A stretch of 64,000 nt of DNA from the NCBI RefSeq assembly GCF_023159225.1, contig NC_063166.1, forward strand, positions 46,493,149 to 46,557,148. Direction: 5' to 3'. This document shows positions 34,325 through 45,660 of the stretch, piece after piece. The position numbers were made by a program, and so were the translations under genes. The DNA comes from Perognathus longimembris pacificus (taxonomy: Eukaryota > Chordata > Mammalia > Rodentia > Heteromyidae). Each line of letters starts with the position of its first letter. The first letter of the stretch is position 1. Under the pieces are notes generated by a model. That model searched no databases and was not told the DNA's origin. It was given only the letters and a program-made list of their open reading frames with translations.

Positions 34325-34576
34325 AAGCCAAGTGACAGTGGTTCATGCCTATAATCCTACCTGCTCAGGAGATTAAGACCTGAGGATCATGGTTCAAAGC
34401 CAGCTAGGGCAGAAAAGTCTCTATGAGACTCATCTCCAATAAACTAATCAAAAAAGCTGGCAGTGGTGCTGTGGTTCAAGTAGTAGAGCACTAGACTTGA
34501 GGACAAATGAGGCTCAGGGACAGGACTCAAGCCCTGAGTTCAAGCCCCAGGACCAACAACAACAACAACAAAAAGA
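34325..34576 (+). mobile_element. B1-like/Geo dimeric SINE
   Basis: GTGGTTCATGCCTATAATCC, GCTCAGGAGATTAAGACC and CTCATCTCCAATAAACTAAT (left). GCTGGCAGTGGTGCTGTGGT to GAGTTCAAGCCCCAGGACCA (right), with a CAA-repeat tail. A short GTCTTTG repeat on each side (34318 and 34580) may be the TSD. Confidence 0.85.
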
Positions 34577-34579
34577 ACA

Positions 34580-35825
34580 GTCTTTGTTAGTCCCTCTGTT
34601 ATTACAAGTACTGAGAAGACAGAACATATTAATAATCTATAATTTTTTTAAAGTTAAATAGAACTTAAATGCACATCACTGTGTAAAGAAATAACAGAAC
34701 AAAGTTTAGAGAACAATAATATTTTATCAAACTGAAAACTTACAACAGAAAAAGATACATGTTTATATAAAGATATGCTAGAATGGCTCACCTTTTGGAA
34801 GACAGTATAATTGAAAAAATAAAAATAAAAGAACAACATCTTTTCGTATATAGAGATTACAGTATTTTCTGAACTAAATATTATGTCTAATTATGTACAT
34901 TTGCTTTCAGAAACTTACAAATGTAAAATTAATAAAATATGCCTATTTAGATTATAAGGTTTGAAAAAATCTTAAAATGTCTCAATTATGTAGTGTGTTA
35001 TTCGTACATATAATATATGGTACGCATAGATGTGTCATCTGCTACATAAAGTGATCAACTTGATGGGAAAAATTGAAGATTTTTACAGCATTAATTTAAA
35101 ACACGATAGACAAATATCTTCTATTATCCGTTAAACTACTCTTTCTTCTTTGATGATCAAGTTCATCTCTGTAATTCACTGAAGACTGGCATTATTATAT
35201 ATAGACACATACATATACAGTGAAGTATGTTGCATGTACAACAAGCAAAACACATCAGATACTTTAAAAGATTATCATAATACACATCTGTACCATCAAG
35301 CACAAAATAGGTAAAAAATCCAATATTTATAGACTTTCTTATTCTAATGTATGCTCCTTCATTTTTTCCCAAAGAGTAACATTATCAAATCTTAATAGTA
35401 GCTTAATTTGAATGATTCATGAACTTTATAAGTAGAACCATTTTTAAGTTTAGTCGCATTTTCACTTAATATTATTTTTATAGGAATAATAATGCTCTAG
35501 AAATTACTTTAAAATAATTTTATTTATATAGTAAAATATAAAATGGTTTATCACCAAATAGCATATTTCTCTCAAGGATTTTTGTCATTAGTTGATTCAT
35601 CACTGCCTATATTTCCCATACTTTATTTATTCTCAATCATATGTATCAAATATGATGTTATTCACCAAAATGCCCTGTTATAACCTTTGACTTCTATTTT
35701 TAAAAAGAAGAATAAAATTTTACTAATCATTCATTCATCATGTGTTCTTATATCTCTTCATTACTAATTTAGTACACTAATTCTTATCCAGTGTCAGCTC
35801 TTTTTCTATTCTTATTTTTAAGTAA
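34580..35825. other. AT-rich sequence, nothing recognised
   Basis: More than 1.2 kb of strongly AT-rich DNA with no supported gene or named repeat. Confidence 0.45.
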
Positions 35826-35829
35826 GTCT

Positions 35830-36233
35830 TCTGGGAACAACTGTGCCCTTTTTTGTTTACCTGTGATAATTTATTTCCCATTACTGAAGCGCAGTTTTGC
35901 TGCTTATAGAATTCTCTTGATTGACTTACTTTCTTTCAGAAAGTTGAGCATGTAATTCCACTGCCTTGTGAACACAACCACTTCTGAAAAGTCAAGGATT
36001 ATTCATCTGTTTTTCTGATATATGTCATTAGCCATTTTTTTCCTTCTGCCGGCAAAATAATCTTATCTTTGGCTTTCAACAGCTTGGTTGAGATCTGCCT
36101 AGATATATAGACCATATAATTCTTTTTGCTGAAGGTTCATTAACCTTTATATAGTTGCCCCTCCCTTTCAGGGGATGATTAGATGATCCTGTTTTACACC
36201 AGAAAACCCAGATGCTCAATCTTTTATTAAATA

Positions 36234-36272
<39 letters not shown>

Positions 36273-37060
36273 TATACACACACACAAATATATTTATATA
36301 TAAATATATATGGCCTAGGGAGGGTCTCCAATATACTTGAATCACTTCTAAATTACTATACTTCCTATGTAAGTAGTTATTATAGTATATTATTTAGAAA
36401 AAAGACAAAATCTGAACAGGTACAGTACAGATATAGGATAATTGTAAGAGAATTATTGTTTTTCAAGGAAGTTAAAAACATTCAATAATTATTTTGAAAT
36501 TTTTTTGTCCCAATCCTCTCTTTTATTTTGAAACTTCTCTATAACTTAGGATGTGTGATTTTGTTCCACTCGCATTTGAGACTGCTCATTTTTTGTCAGT
36601 CTTTTCCTTTGAATTCTCCAGATTGAGTAATTTCTATCAATATTGCTTAAAACTTAATAATACTCCCGCAATTTAAATGTACTATAGTGAATTTTCTCAT
36701 TTATTTTATAATTTTCAATTTTATAAAAGTTTCTTTTAGGGGATTTTTATTTGTGGATTCATTGTTATTATATTTTCTTTTAAAAATAGGTTTCTTTGAC
36801 ATATTTACAATATCTGCTTTGAACTGATCATGTTCAAAAATCCAACAGGACTCAAAGATCGTTTCTACTGACTCTTATTTTTATCCTGAGAATAGATTAC
36901 AATAGATTCTAATGTCTTGAAATATATTTTTAAATATAAGACATTTTGTAATGTATCCATTTTAGGTAATCTATTGTGATAGAATTTTCCACTCATACTT
37001 TTCATGGATAGTATTGTTATTATCACTTAACAGTTTGAGTATCTTGCTTGGAAAAATTTG
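35830..37060 (-). mobile_element. Ancient L1 ORF1-region remnant, minus strand
   Basis: The T-rich plus strand reads as antisense L1 ORF1. Landmarks include TTGGCTTTCAACAGCTTGGT, whose complement encodes the VKLLKAK-like stretch of the ORF1 RNA-binding region, and GAATTCTCCAGATTGAGTAA. Around 36530-36620 the order follows the antisense of a coiled-coil/RRM boundary. Very diverged, with an (AT)n at 36236-36270 inside. Subfamily (L1M versus HAL1) cannot be decided by eye. Confidence 0.5.
36236..36310. repeat. (AT)n/(AC)n microsatellite
   Basis: ATATAT run grading into TATACACACACAC and TATATAAATATATAT. Self-complementary. Confidence 0.9.
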
Positions 37061-37124
37061 TAAATTTGTCTTCCCTTTTATATTTGAGAGGTAAAAATGT
37101 GCTATTTTTTTAAATTTTTCTTAT

Positions 37125-37373
37125 GTCAGACATTGGTGCCTCACACTTGTAATCCTAGCTACTCAGGAGCTACTCATGATCTGAAGATTATGGCTCAAAC
37201 CCAGCCTGAGCAGAAGCATCGATAAGACTCTTGTCTCCAATTAATCACAAAAAAACAGCCAGAAGTAGACATGTGGCTCAAGCAGTAGAGCACTAGCCTG
37301 GAACTAAAGAAGCTCAAGCCTTGACTTCAAACCCCAGGACTGGCACCAAAAAAACAAAAAAACAGAAAACAAT
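37125..37373 (+). mobile_element. B1-like/Geo dimeric SINE
   Basis: GCCTCACACTTGTAATCCTA, GCTACTCAGGAGCTACTCAT and CTTGTCTCCAATTAATCAC (left). GCCAGAAGTAGACATGTGGC to CCCCAGGACTGGCACC (right), then an A-rich tail with C interruptions. Confidence 0.87.
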
Positions 37374-37829
37374 TCTTGCTCTCATTAAAATATTAATTGC
37401 TGCCATTAATATGGCTCCCATGCCTGCCATAGATTGCACTCAGATAGCTCAAGTCACTAAAGCTTCCATTCTTTGCTAATGGATTTGTTTGCAATGCTTT
37501 CAAATACTTATTTCAACGAGTCCCTAGCTTTTACTGTCTTAGGTTCGTTTATCAATTGTGTATAATGTAGGCTTTGTTAGACTGGAGGTTGGAGAGATTT
37601 GGATTCTGGCACAACCTCCAATTATCCCAACTAATGGGACAAATGACAAGTTTATCTAGTCCCAACTGTTTGTCTCACCAGAGAATACTTGTCAAATCCC
37701 TGACTTGCCCACTAGTCCGGGTTTTGTTTTGCTTTGCTTTGTTCTTAGTTTGTATTCGTTTTGGTTTGATTTTGCTGGTCCTAGTGACCCTGGTGAAGGT
37801 TAGAAATGTTTCTTAGCTTTTTATTTTAT
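37374..37829. other. Single-copy sequence
   Basis: An 80-codon plus frame (37574-37816) ends in a hydrophobic stretch, but no family or gene structure supports it. Includes a short GTTTTG/CTTTGC pentamer patch near 37720. Confidence 0.4.
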
Positions 37830-37831
37830 TT

Positions 37832-38037
37832 TTTTATTTTAATGCCAGCTTTCCCTTAGCTCAAGGCTGGAACTCTAGAGCATTTGAATCAAGTATCTCC
37901 AATTTAAGCTTTTGAGTTGTTAACTCGAGATGGGAGTGTCTCAGATTCTTCTAAGTGGTGTGGCTTCAAACCTTGATCTTCAGATCACAATCTCCTGAGT
38001 AGCTACAATAAGAGCTGTGAGTCCCTAGCACATAGCT
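37832..38037 (-). mobile_element. B1-like/Geo SINE, minus strand, partly deleted
   Basis: T-rich start, TTAGCTCAAGGCTGGAACTC (antisense Geo), CTTCAAACCTTGATCTTCAG, ATCTCCTGAGTAGCTACAAT and GAGTCCCTAGCAC (antisense B1-like). Part of the Geo half is lost. Confidence 0.72.
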
Positions 38038-38040
38038 TTC

Positions 38041-38412
38041 ATATGTTTATAAACTATCCTTTCTGTGATCCAGGTCATTACTTCAGCTAACACCTCTCTA
38101 CACAACTCCCTTTTATGGTCAGATGTTTGCTTTGTTTCTATGTCTATATATCTCTCTGTATACCACCTAAGGTAATGCTTTCTTGTCCTTTAATCTAAAT
38201 GTTCTAAGAGGCTATTTTAATGCAGTATTGTTATTAAGTATAGCTGTAACATTTGCCTTTTCCTATTTCATTTTACTAAAAATGTTCCTATTTTCTTCCT
38301 TTTATATTTCAGAGGTTGTTCTTGCCAGTTTCCTTTTTACTGCTTTCAAATGTCTAAGTCCAGGGTACACTCATTTGGCAGTGACTTTTGAGCATATAAC
38401 ACATATAACTTG
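38041..38412. other. AT-rich sequence
   Basis: No gene supported; the 76-codon hydrophobic plus frame at 38183-38413 follows from the T-rich composition. Confidence 0.4.
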
Positions 38413-38646
38413 AAAAAAGACTAATCAGGGCTGGGGATATGGCCTAGTGGCAAGAGTGCCTGCCTCATATACATGAGGCCCTGGGTTCGATTCCCCAGCA
38501 CCACATATACAGAAAATGGCCAGAAGTGGCGCTGTGGCTCAAGTGGCAGAGTGCTAGCCTTGAGCAAAAAAAAGAAGCCAGGGACAGTGCTCAGGCCCTG
38601 AGTCCAAGCCCCAGGACTGGCCAAAAAAAAAAAAAAGACTAATCAG
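38413..38646 (+). mobile_element. Young IDL-Geo SINE with perfect 16 bp TSD
   Basis: The exact duplication AAAAAAGACTAATCAG lies at 38413-38428 and 38631-38646. The 202 bp element has the intact B-box GGTTCGATTCC and an unbroken Geo half. Near-identical in the body to 63762-63983 and 2332-2554. Confidence 0.96.
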
Positions 38647-38649
38647 TAT

Positions 38650-39990
38650 CCTTATAATCTTCTCCAAATGGTAAGAGCATCAGATAGTTTTCACTCTATA
38701 TTTTGCTTTCCATTTTGGCTTGCATTATTTTAGTTACATATGAATCAGATATTAAAATACATATTTCCTGTATGGGTAATCTATAAATTAGACATAAAAC
38801 ATTATTCTAAGTTGTCATAGCTTGTTAACAGTTATGGATGGTGTTCTTTGCTCATATATTTCCTTTTGCATCAGAAAGTACCTTTGGGATTATTTCCTTT
38901 TATTCTGAAGTCTTTTAATGAAGATATCTGACTAGAAAGCTCATTTTGTTTTTCTGACATGTCTTTGTTTTATTCTCTTTGAGGAACTTTAGATTTCCCT
39001 GCATGTTTATGGCATTACTGACAGTTTCTGTTCTATTTCTTGCTGCTGAAAAATTAGCTGTCTTATTTCTCTGTTTTGATAATGACTTACTTTACTTGCT
39101 GCTAAGACATTCTTTTTTATTTGGTTTTATACAGATCAACTAAGTGTGGGTTTCTTTTATTTACCATGGTTAAGAGTACTTAAAATTTTTTAGTATGAGG
39201 TTTTGTAGTTGAATGTCCTTTGTTATTGCCTCCTTACATATTGTCAGGACATATTCTTGCCATAACTTCTTGAAAATATATAGCTTTATCTCTGTTTTAC
39301 CTTCCATTTGTCTTAATTTCTTTTATGCTTACTATGGTTTCTAATCATTGTGTTTTGCATAATTTCCTCAGAACCTTCTATCCTCCATTCTTACCTGTGT
39401 TTAGTCTATTGTATAAATCTCATTTGAGCTAATTCAATAGGTGTGTTTTTTATTTTGTTTGTATGTCTTTGTCCATATATCCCTTGTTATATGTATAACT
39501 TACTTTTCCTTAAGATTTTGTTTCTCTCTTCTTAAATTTTTTTAAAAAATTATAAAAAAGAGACAGACGTACTTCCATGTCTGAAAATTTTAAACCCAAA
39601 ATATAAGTAGGTCAATAATTTGTATATGTTCCTTTTGTTTGTTGTTTCTGCTGACTTTAATTTTTACTATCTTCTTTGACTTCACATATCTTTTTTATTA
39701 TGACTTACTTTTATTACACATTATTGGATAAGCTTATTTTAGGGTTTGTTTAAAGGGAGATTTTTACTAGAGAAATTTATATTTTTATAATTGTGATGAG
39801 AATACTTAGCAGTATACCTACTCCATTAGCAAATATTAAGTTGGTGATAAAGCACAGGCAATAGTAGGAGCAATGTTACACAGGGTTCTAGACCTTACTC
39901 TTCTTGCCTAAGTGAAATATTTATATCTGTTAAACAATTATGTATTCCCTCCTTTTTCAGTCCCTATGAACTTGCATTTTTCTCTACATG
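38650..39990 (-). mobile_element. Ancient L1-derived antisense block (poorly defined)
   Basis: T-rich. Around 38900-39420 the plus strand carries the antisense order seen in the L1 ORF1 region: TTTTGATAATGACTTACTTT, TAAGTGTGGGTTTCTTTTAT, TTTCCTCAGAACCTTC. Similar in layout to the 35830 and 41340 blocks. Edges and subfamily are uncertain; the rest is AT-rich and unassigned. Confidence 0.4.
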
Positions 39991-40019
39991 TCCATTTTTG
40001 AAAACTCATATAAATATCT

Positions 40020-40185
40020 TGTATCTCATGTGTATGATGTATCTACTTTATTGCACTTAGAAAATGTCCTCTAGGCTCACCAATGTTGTCACACATATAA
40101 TTCGTTCTTTTTAAGGCTGAATAACATTCAATTGTAGAGATATACCTCAGGCTCTTTATCTATTTACCTGGATATGGTCATTTAA
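40020..40185 (-). mobile_element. Ancient L1M 3' UTR fragment, minus strand
   Basis: TTGCACTTAGAAAATGTCCT, CTAGGCTCACCAATGTTGTC, TCTTTTTAAGGCTGAATAAC and ATTCAATTGTAGAGATATAC match the antisense L1M 3' UTR order. Confidence 0.7.
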
Positions 40186-40214
40186 TCTAACCAAATCCAC
40201 CTCTGCTCATGCAC

Positions 40215-40425
40215 AGTGGCACTTGTGTCCTCTCCGTGAACAAGGGAAGCACAAAAAGGAGAATCACAGAAAAAGCTGGCCCTGGACATGAATAGAGACC
40301 CTAACTCAAAAATAGCCACACACACAAACACACACACACACAAATGGGAGACTGATTTAAGTGGTAGAGTTACTGCCAAAAGAATTAGTCCCTGAGTTCA
40401 AAGCTCAGTGTACTGCAATCTCTTC
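40215..40425 (+). mobile_element. Decayed B1-ID type SINE
   Basis: GAATAGAGACCCTAACTCAA (end of the B1-like half), a CA-rich linker (40317-40343), then GATTTAAGTGGTAGAGTTAC and CTGAGTTCAAAGCTCAGTGT (ID-like half). Confidence 0.55.
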
Positions 40426-40688
40426 TATAAACTATTGTCTAGACCAATGTCAAGATTTCCCTGAAATTTATTCAAATAGTTTTAGAACTGAGAATTTTAT
40501 ATTTAAAATGTATGCTCTAAAGCATTATGTATCTACATAAGAATGGATATTTCCATAGCATTGGGGCTAAATTAAATACATAAGTAATTGTCCATATCTT
40601 AATTACATGTAATTATATATAATTGACTGTTTTATTATTTTCTTAGTGATTATTTTTCCCAGGGTTCTGTTATTGGAAGAAGAGTATG

Positions 40689-40923
40689 CAAGACTGCTTC
40701 TTGTTTTTGTTTTGTTTTTAGACAGTCCTGGGGCTTGAACTCAGGACCTGAACACTGTCCCTGGCTTCATTTTGCTCAAGGCTAGCACTCTACCATTTGA
40801 GCCACAGTGCCATTTCCGGCTTTTTCTGTATATGTGGTGCTGAGGAATCGAACGTAGGGCTTCATGTATATTAGGTGAGCATTTTACCACTAGGACATAT
40901 TCTCATCCCCAAGACTGCTTCTT
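40689..40923 (-). mobile_element. IDL-Geo SINE with perfect 14 bp TSD, minus strand
   Basis: The exact duplication CAAGACTGCTTCTT is at 40689-40702 and 40910-40923. The antisense Geo half (GTCCTGGGGCTTGAACTCAG, AGGCTAGCACTCTACCATTT) and ID half (GAGGAATCGAACGTAGGGCT, CATATTCTCATCCCC) are both intact. Somewhat diverged. Confidence 0.94.
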
Positions 40924-41089
40924 TTCATAATATTAACCTCTATTTTTTCCTTTCTGTTGTGTCATTATTGGATTTATGTTTGTAAGGGATGTGATGCTGT
41001 GAATATGCTCATAATTGCTCCTGTTTTTGATAAGTTATTATATAATAACATGGTTTTGTTTTTTGTGTAGCTTTTTGTTTGTCTGCTTG

Positions 41090-41332
41090 GTTGGTTTCTG
41101 GCAGTGTTGGCATGGGAACTCAGAGCCTCACACTTGCTCCACTTAATTGCTCTACTAGTGCTCTGTCTTTGAGGACATGTCTCCAAACTGGCTTTTGCTA
41201 ATTATTTTAGGAGGTAGACACTTAAGGATTTTTCTGTCAAGACAGGGTTCAAAGAACAAAGAAACTCAGCTTCCTGAGTAGCTAGAATTGTGAGCAGGAA
41301 CTACAGTTACCCAGCGATGGGCAATCGTTTTT
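41090..41332 (-). mobile_element. Decayed B1-ID type SINE, minus strand
   Basis: GGCATGGGAACTCAGAGCC, TAATTGCTCTACTAGTGC and GAGGACATGTCTCC (antisense ID half). AGCTTCCTGAGTAGCTAGAA and GTTACCCAGCGATGGG (antisense B1-like half). Confidence 0.65.
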
Positions 41333-41339
41333 TGTTTGT

Positions 41340-41880
41340 TTTTAATACGCTTTCTATCATAGCTCTGAAGGACTCTCATGCCTGTTTGTTGATCACTTTA
41401 CTGTCTTAAAATTCTGACATTTACTTCTTGTTTTCATTCTTTACTTTTTTGTTTTTTGTTCACCAGACTGGTTAATTTTCCAGTTCACTCTTTTTTGTTT
41501 TATTTTTCTCTTTTTGAGCAACATTTCATGTTGATCCTGTTAGTAGATTTCTCAGTCATTTTATTTTTCAGATACAGGATTTCTATCTGATTCTTTTAAA
41601 TGTGTATTTTTGCATTTGTAATATTCCCACTTTATTCATATGGTATTTTCCTGAGTGTTGTCATTCTTTCTGCTCATTTTGTAGCTCTCTATCTTTGGAA
41701 TGATTATTTTGAACTTTTCAGTTGACTCAGGTGTCTTTATAGCTTTTGTCAGTTTGGGGGATTTATTTGTTTCAGCAAATGAGTCATACTTCCTGGAATC
41801 TTTGCATTTCTTATAGCTTTGATTTGATATCTGTTCACCTGAAAACTCTTTAAAGACTGTTAGAAAAGGTTATATACCAA
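41340..41880 (-). mobile_element. Ancient L1 ORF1-region remnant, minus strand
   Basis: T-rich, with the antisense coiled-coil/ORF1 order: CCAGACTGGTTAATTTTCCA, GTAGATTTCTCAGTCATTTT, GATACAGGATTTCTATCTGA, GTAGCTCTCTATCTTTGG, TATAGCTTTTGTCAG. A decayed relative of the 35830 block. Confidence 0.45.
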
Positions 41881-41924
41881 TGATCTGTCTAGAATTTGGG
41901 GAAATTTCTTTTTCATATAGATAC

Positions 41925-42180
41925 ATAGATCTAGGATCTATAGATAGTTATAGATCTATAGATGAGTATAGATTGATAGATATTTATATACTTATATGTC
42001 TATGTATCATATATAAATATAGATACAAATCTATATAGATATATAAATCTATATGTTTATATGTATATATCTTTGTCTATACATCTATAGCTATATAGGT
42101 CTTTATATATCTACAGATATAAATATACAGAGATTTGTATCTATACATAAAGATCTATATATAATATGATAGGTTAGGTT
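41925..42180. repeat. TA/GATA-like cryptic satellite
   Basis: About 250 bases built of diverged TAGATA, TATAGA and TCTATA units on both strands, with many short inverted repeats. Looks like an eroded tetranucleotide microsatellite. Confidence 0.75.
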
Positions 42181-42850
42181 AGATAAATCTCAGCAATAAG
42201 GCTTGAACTCATTAAACTTCAGGAATGCTCTACAACTTACAAAATGCTCTTCCTTTTTTTTGACATTTAAAGACTTATTTTCTGCTATCTACTGAAAAGA
42301 CAACACTAAATAAATGGATTTTTTCTAGTCCAAAACTGGCTAAGCTTATTTTGGGGATGAAATCATTTATCCAAAATTGTATTCACCAAAAGCAGAATAT
42401 GAATAACACCAGTTAACATCAGTGGCAAATTGGCACAAACTGAGGTTTAGAAGAGTGATCTTAACTAAAGAAAAGCTCTTATTTGGACAAAGTGGTTACT
42501 CAATGTCAAAGCAGCTTGTTTAAAAACAAACAAATGAGAAATTACAATTAAATATGGCCTGCAAAACATACAGATACACATACACACAGAGAGACACACA
42601 CACACAAAAAAAAAATGCTGAACATAACTGAAACTGTCAGTAACAAGTATTGGATGAAGAATTAGAGCTGAGAAGAACTAAGAGTTTCACATGTGAGCAC
42701 AAATAAAGTATGCCAATAGGAGAACCCACAAACACACATAGTTCACAGGATAGTACAAACTGAATATATACGCAACTATCTCTTTATCTCTACTACCAGT
42801 CCCCCTAAATTTAGTCATTCCTTATCAAAATCCCTCCTCTTGTCCTCTTT
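42181..42850. other. Single-copy sequence
   Basis: No gene recognised. A short ACACAC/GAGAGAC patch lies near 42565-42606. Confidence 0.45.
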
Positions 42851-42854
42851 TTTT

Positions 42855-43050
42855 TTTTCTTATTTATTGTCAAAGTGATGTACAGAGAGATTACAGTTTC
42901 ATAGTTAGGCATTGGATACATTTCTTGTACTGTTTGTTACCTCCTCCCTCATTCTCCCCTCTCCCTCCCCCTTACCCTCTCCCCCCATGAGTTGTTCAGT
43001 TGGTTTACACCAAACATTTTTGCAAGTATTGCTTTTGTAGTCATAGACAC
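42855..43050 (-). mobile_element. L1 3' UTR fragment, minus strand
   Basis: TTATTGTCAAAGTGATGTAC, GAGAGATTACAGTTTCATAG, a pyrimidine-rich block (about 42936-42985), GAGTTGTTCAGTTGGTTTAC and CAAGTATTGCTTTTGTAGT. Identical in order to the antisense of the 3' UTR at 5350-5530. Strongly 5'-truncated. Confidence 0.93.
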
Positions 43051-43299
43051 AGGATAAAAGGACAAAATGCTCTTCAATCTAAGCCATATTTCTAGTGTCT
43101 TTCGGCATTGCTTGGTTTTTTTCAAGGCAGAGCCTTGGTTTATGCCTGGGCCCCCTTGGGTGGGCATGCTCTGCTCCTTCCTGAGCTGCCTCACATTCCT
43201 GAGGATGGCAGTGTATCCCAGGACCTCCAGCCCTCGTGTTTCTTTCCCCTTCTGAGGTAGCACAATCGTGTCATCATGTCCAGATACTCCTGAAGATGG

Positions 43300-43405
43300 A
43301 ATTTCATGAACTTTTATGCCAGATCTAGCCTTGAACTGTGATCCCCTAATTGCTGACTTGCACAAAGGTAGGATTACAGGATTGAGCTACCCAGCCTGGC
43401 TTGTT
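43300..43405 (-). mobile_element. B1-like SINE remnant, minus strand
   Basis: GATCTAGCCTTGAACTGTGA, then ACAAAGGTAGGATTACAGGA and GAGCTACCCAGCCTGGC, gives the antisense B1 order. The sequence 43066-43300 before it is of uncertain origin and may include a second decayed SINE. Confidence 0.55.
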
Positions 43406-43940
43406 CAGTCTTTTATTTTTCTGGTGCGTTCTGTTGCTGCTGCTGTGAAAAGATTACATTGCGTAATACAGATGTGGCTGTTTCCAGTGGCTTTACTGCC
43501 ACTTGGGCTTCTATCCCTTCTGTCTCTTTGTTGGTTTTATTGAGTAAATTAGAAAGCTTGGCAGTGCCTGGTTGTGGAAAAGATATTGACACATCCCATT
43601 GGCTCTCTGATGGGCTTCTGTTTTCCCAGTCTTTGGCAAGAGAATACAAACTTTGCTCATGTGTTTGTTAATTTCCTCTACCCCTGTTTCCAATCACCAG
43701 CTTCTCCCAAACCCACTTCCAGAGGCAGGGAACTTAGAGAGAGAATTTGCTGTCTTACCTCCTGGAGTCCTGATATTCCTAACTGATTTACTTTCTTCCT
43801 ACCATCTCCTACAGCCATATTTTGGTGTTCGTTAGAATTATTTCCAGGCTGTTCAGTTGCGTTTAAAGCAAAACAATTAAGAAAAATTTGATTAATAATG
43901 TTTTATTCCAAAAACAAGTGCCTGTATGGCTAATTTTTCT
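43406..43940. other. Single-copy sequence with several overlapping short frames
   Basis: This 0.5 kb is unusually free of stops in several frames on both strands, which reflects its less AT-rich composition. No domain, splice pair or promoter supports a gene. Confidence 0.45.
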
Positions 43941-43944
43941 AGCA

Positions 43945-44225
43945 TGATAGTATATTTTTAAATTTTTATTGTAAAGATGATGTACAGAGGGGGTTACATT
44001 TACATAAGGTAATGATTACATTTCTTTTTGTACAGTGTTACCCCTCCTTCATTTTCTCCCATTTCCTCTCTCCAAGCTCTATCCTCCCCCCCACAAGCTC
44101 TGTACCCTTTGTCCTGTATATAAGTTTATCTGATTTGAAGAAGGGCAGAGGAATCACAGAAACAGTGGGACAAAGTGTGAACCATACAACAATGACACTT
44201 ACTAGACACTATTATGGAGATAATA
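43945..44225 (-). mobile_element. Second twin-primed L1, minus strand
   Basis: 43960-44095 is the antisense L1 3' end (TTTTATTGTAAAGATGATGT, CTTCATTTTCTCCCATTTCC). It abuts 44100-44220, the upstream 3' UTR in sense orientation (TATATAAGTTTATCTGATTT, AACAGTGGGACAAAGTGTG, TAGACACTATTATGGA). The junction joins nearby L1 positions. The flanks share an imperfect ATAGTATATTTTT / ATAATATATTTT repeat. Confidence 0.72.
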
Positions 44226-44239
44226 TATTTTCATTTTCT

Positions 44240-44620
44240 TTTTTTAAATTTAGTTTTATTGTCAAAGTGATGTACAGAGGGGTTACAATTACATAAATAA
44301 GGTAATGAGTACCTTTCTTGTCAATCATTGTTACCCTCTTCCTCATTTTTCTTCCATTTTCCTTCCCCCACCTCCTCAAGTTGTAAAGTTCATTTCCAAA
44401 ATAGAGTCTTGTGAATATTGCTGTTTCATTCGTTCACCCTCTGTTCTTTGTTATCCTCCTTCCCTTCCCCAAATCAGATAAATGTATATACAAGACACAG
44501 GGTACCAAACTCAAATACAGTAGATAACAGGAGGTAAACAAGGGATAACAACAGAGAATAAACCAAAGGGGGAAGGGAGAAATGAAAGAAAAAACAAATA
44601 ACTTCATACAGTATATTTAA
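44240..44620 (-). mobile_element. L1 3' UTR, minus strand, older variant
   Basis: TTTTATTGTCAAAGTGATGT, ACATAAATAAGGTAATGAGT, CTTCCCCAAATCAGATAAAT, ACAAGACACAGGGTACCAAA and GAGAATAAACCAAAGGGGG: the antisense of the 3' UTR variant at 50388-50714 and 15870-16065. Confidence 0.88.
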
Positions 44621-44744
44621 AACTCTCTTTTCTTACACTTACATATTTATCATATAATCTTTTTGTTCCCATAGGAGAACACTATTTATTAAGAAAGAGC
44701 AGAGCACCAGCATGAAAAGATTCATACCATTGCATACAATTGGC

Positions 44745-44766
44745 CATATATATATATATATATTTA
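44745..44766. repeat. Short (TA)n run
   Basis: CATATATATATATATATATT-type run at the tail end of the following L1. Confidence 0.8.
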
Positions 44767-45660
44767 TTTATCAAACTGAATTACAGAGAGGTTACAGCTT
44801 CATACATTAGGCATTTGGATACATTTCTTGTATTGTTACCTCATCCTTCATTCCCCCCTCCCCCTTCCCCCTTTTCCTCCCTCCCCCATGAGTTGTTCAG
44901 TTCATTTACACCAAACAGTTTTGCAAGTATTGCTTTTGTAGTTGTTTATCTGTTTTACCCTGTGTCTCTCGATTTTGGTATTCCCTTCCAATTTCCTAGT
45001 TCTAATACCAGTATACCCGGTTTCCAATATACTCAGATAAGATACAGAGAAAGTGTAGGTACAACCACAGGGTGGTGATACTAGAATATCATCAATAATA
45101 GAGGCTACAGTTACATATGGCACGTTGAAAGTAGTTACAATTGTGATATAACAATCATTTCCATAACATGGAGTTCATTTCACTTAGCATTATCTTATAT
45201 GTTTGTAAGGGTATAGCTATTGGGCTCCTGTGATCCTCTGCTGTGACTGCCTAAACCTGTGCTAATTATTCCCTATAAGGAAGACCATTGAGTCCATGTT
45301 TCTTTGGGTCTGGCTCACTTCACTTAGTATAACTTTTTCCAAGTCCTTCCATTTCCTTACAAATGGGGCAATGTCATTCTTTCTGATAGAGGCATAACAT
45401 TCCATTGTGTATATGTACCACATTTTCCTGATCCATTCTTCTACTGAGGGGCATCTGGGTTGGTTCTAGATTCTAGCTATGACAAACTGTGCTGCGATGA
45501 ACATTGTTGTGCTGGTGGCTTTAGTGTGATTATGTTAGTTGTCTTTTGGATAGATACCCAAAAGTGGGGCTGCTGGATCATAGGGGAGTTCTATGTTTAG
45601 CCTTCTGAGGAATCTCCATACTTCTTGCCAGAGTGTCTGAACCAGTTTACATTCCCATAT
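44767..45660 (-). mobile_element. 5'-truncated L1, ORF2 C-terminus and 3' UTR, minus strand
   Basis: The antisense 3' UTR (TTACAGAGAGGTTACAGCTT, GAGTTGTTCAGTTCATTTAC, GAATATCATCAATAATAGAG) runs into the antisense ORF2 end (TTCTGATAGAGGCATAACAT, CAGTTTACATTCCCAT). ORF2 C-terminal features are recognisable: NKCWR-side sequence truncated, [14 protein letters not shown], MEFYAS-like. Frameshifts are present. Confidence 0.9.

Noticed and set aside
43067..43835. Dense set of overlapping open frames on both strands
   Set aside because: They follow from locally lower AT content. No frame shows a known domain, and part of the stretch is B1-like sequence.
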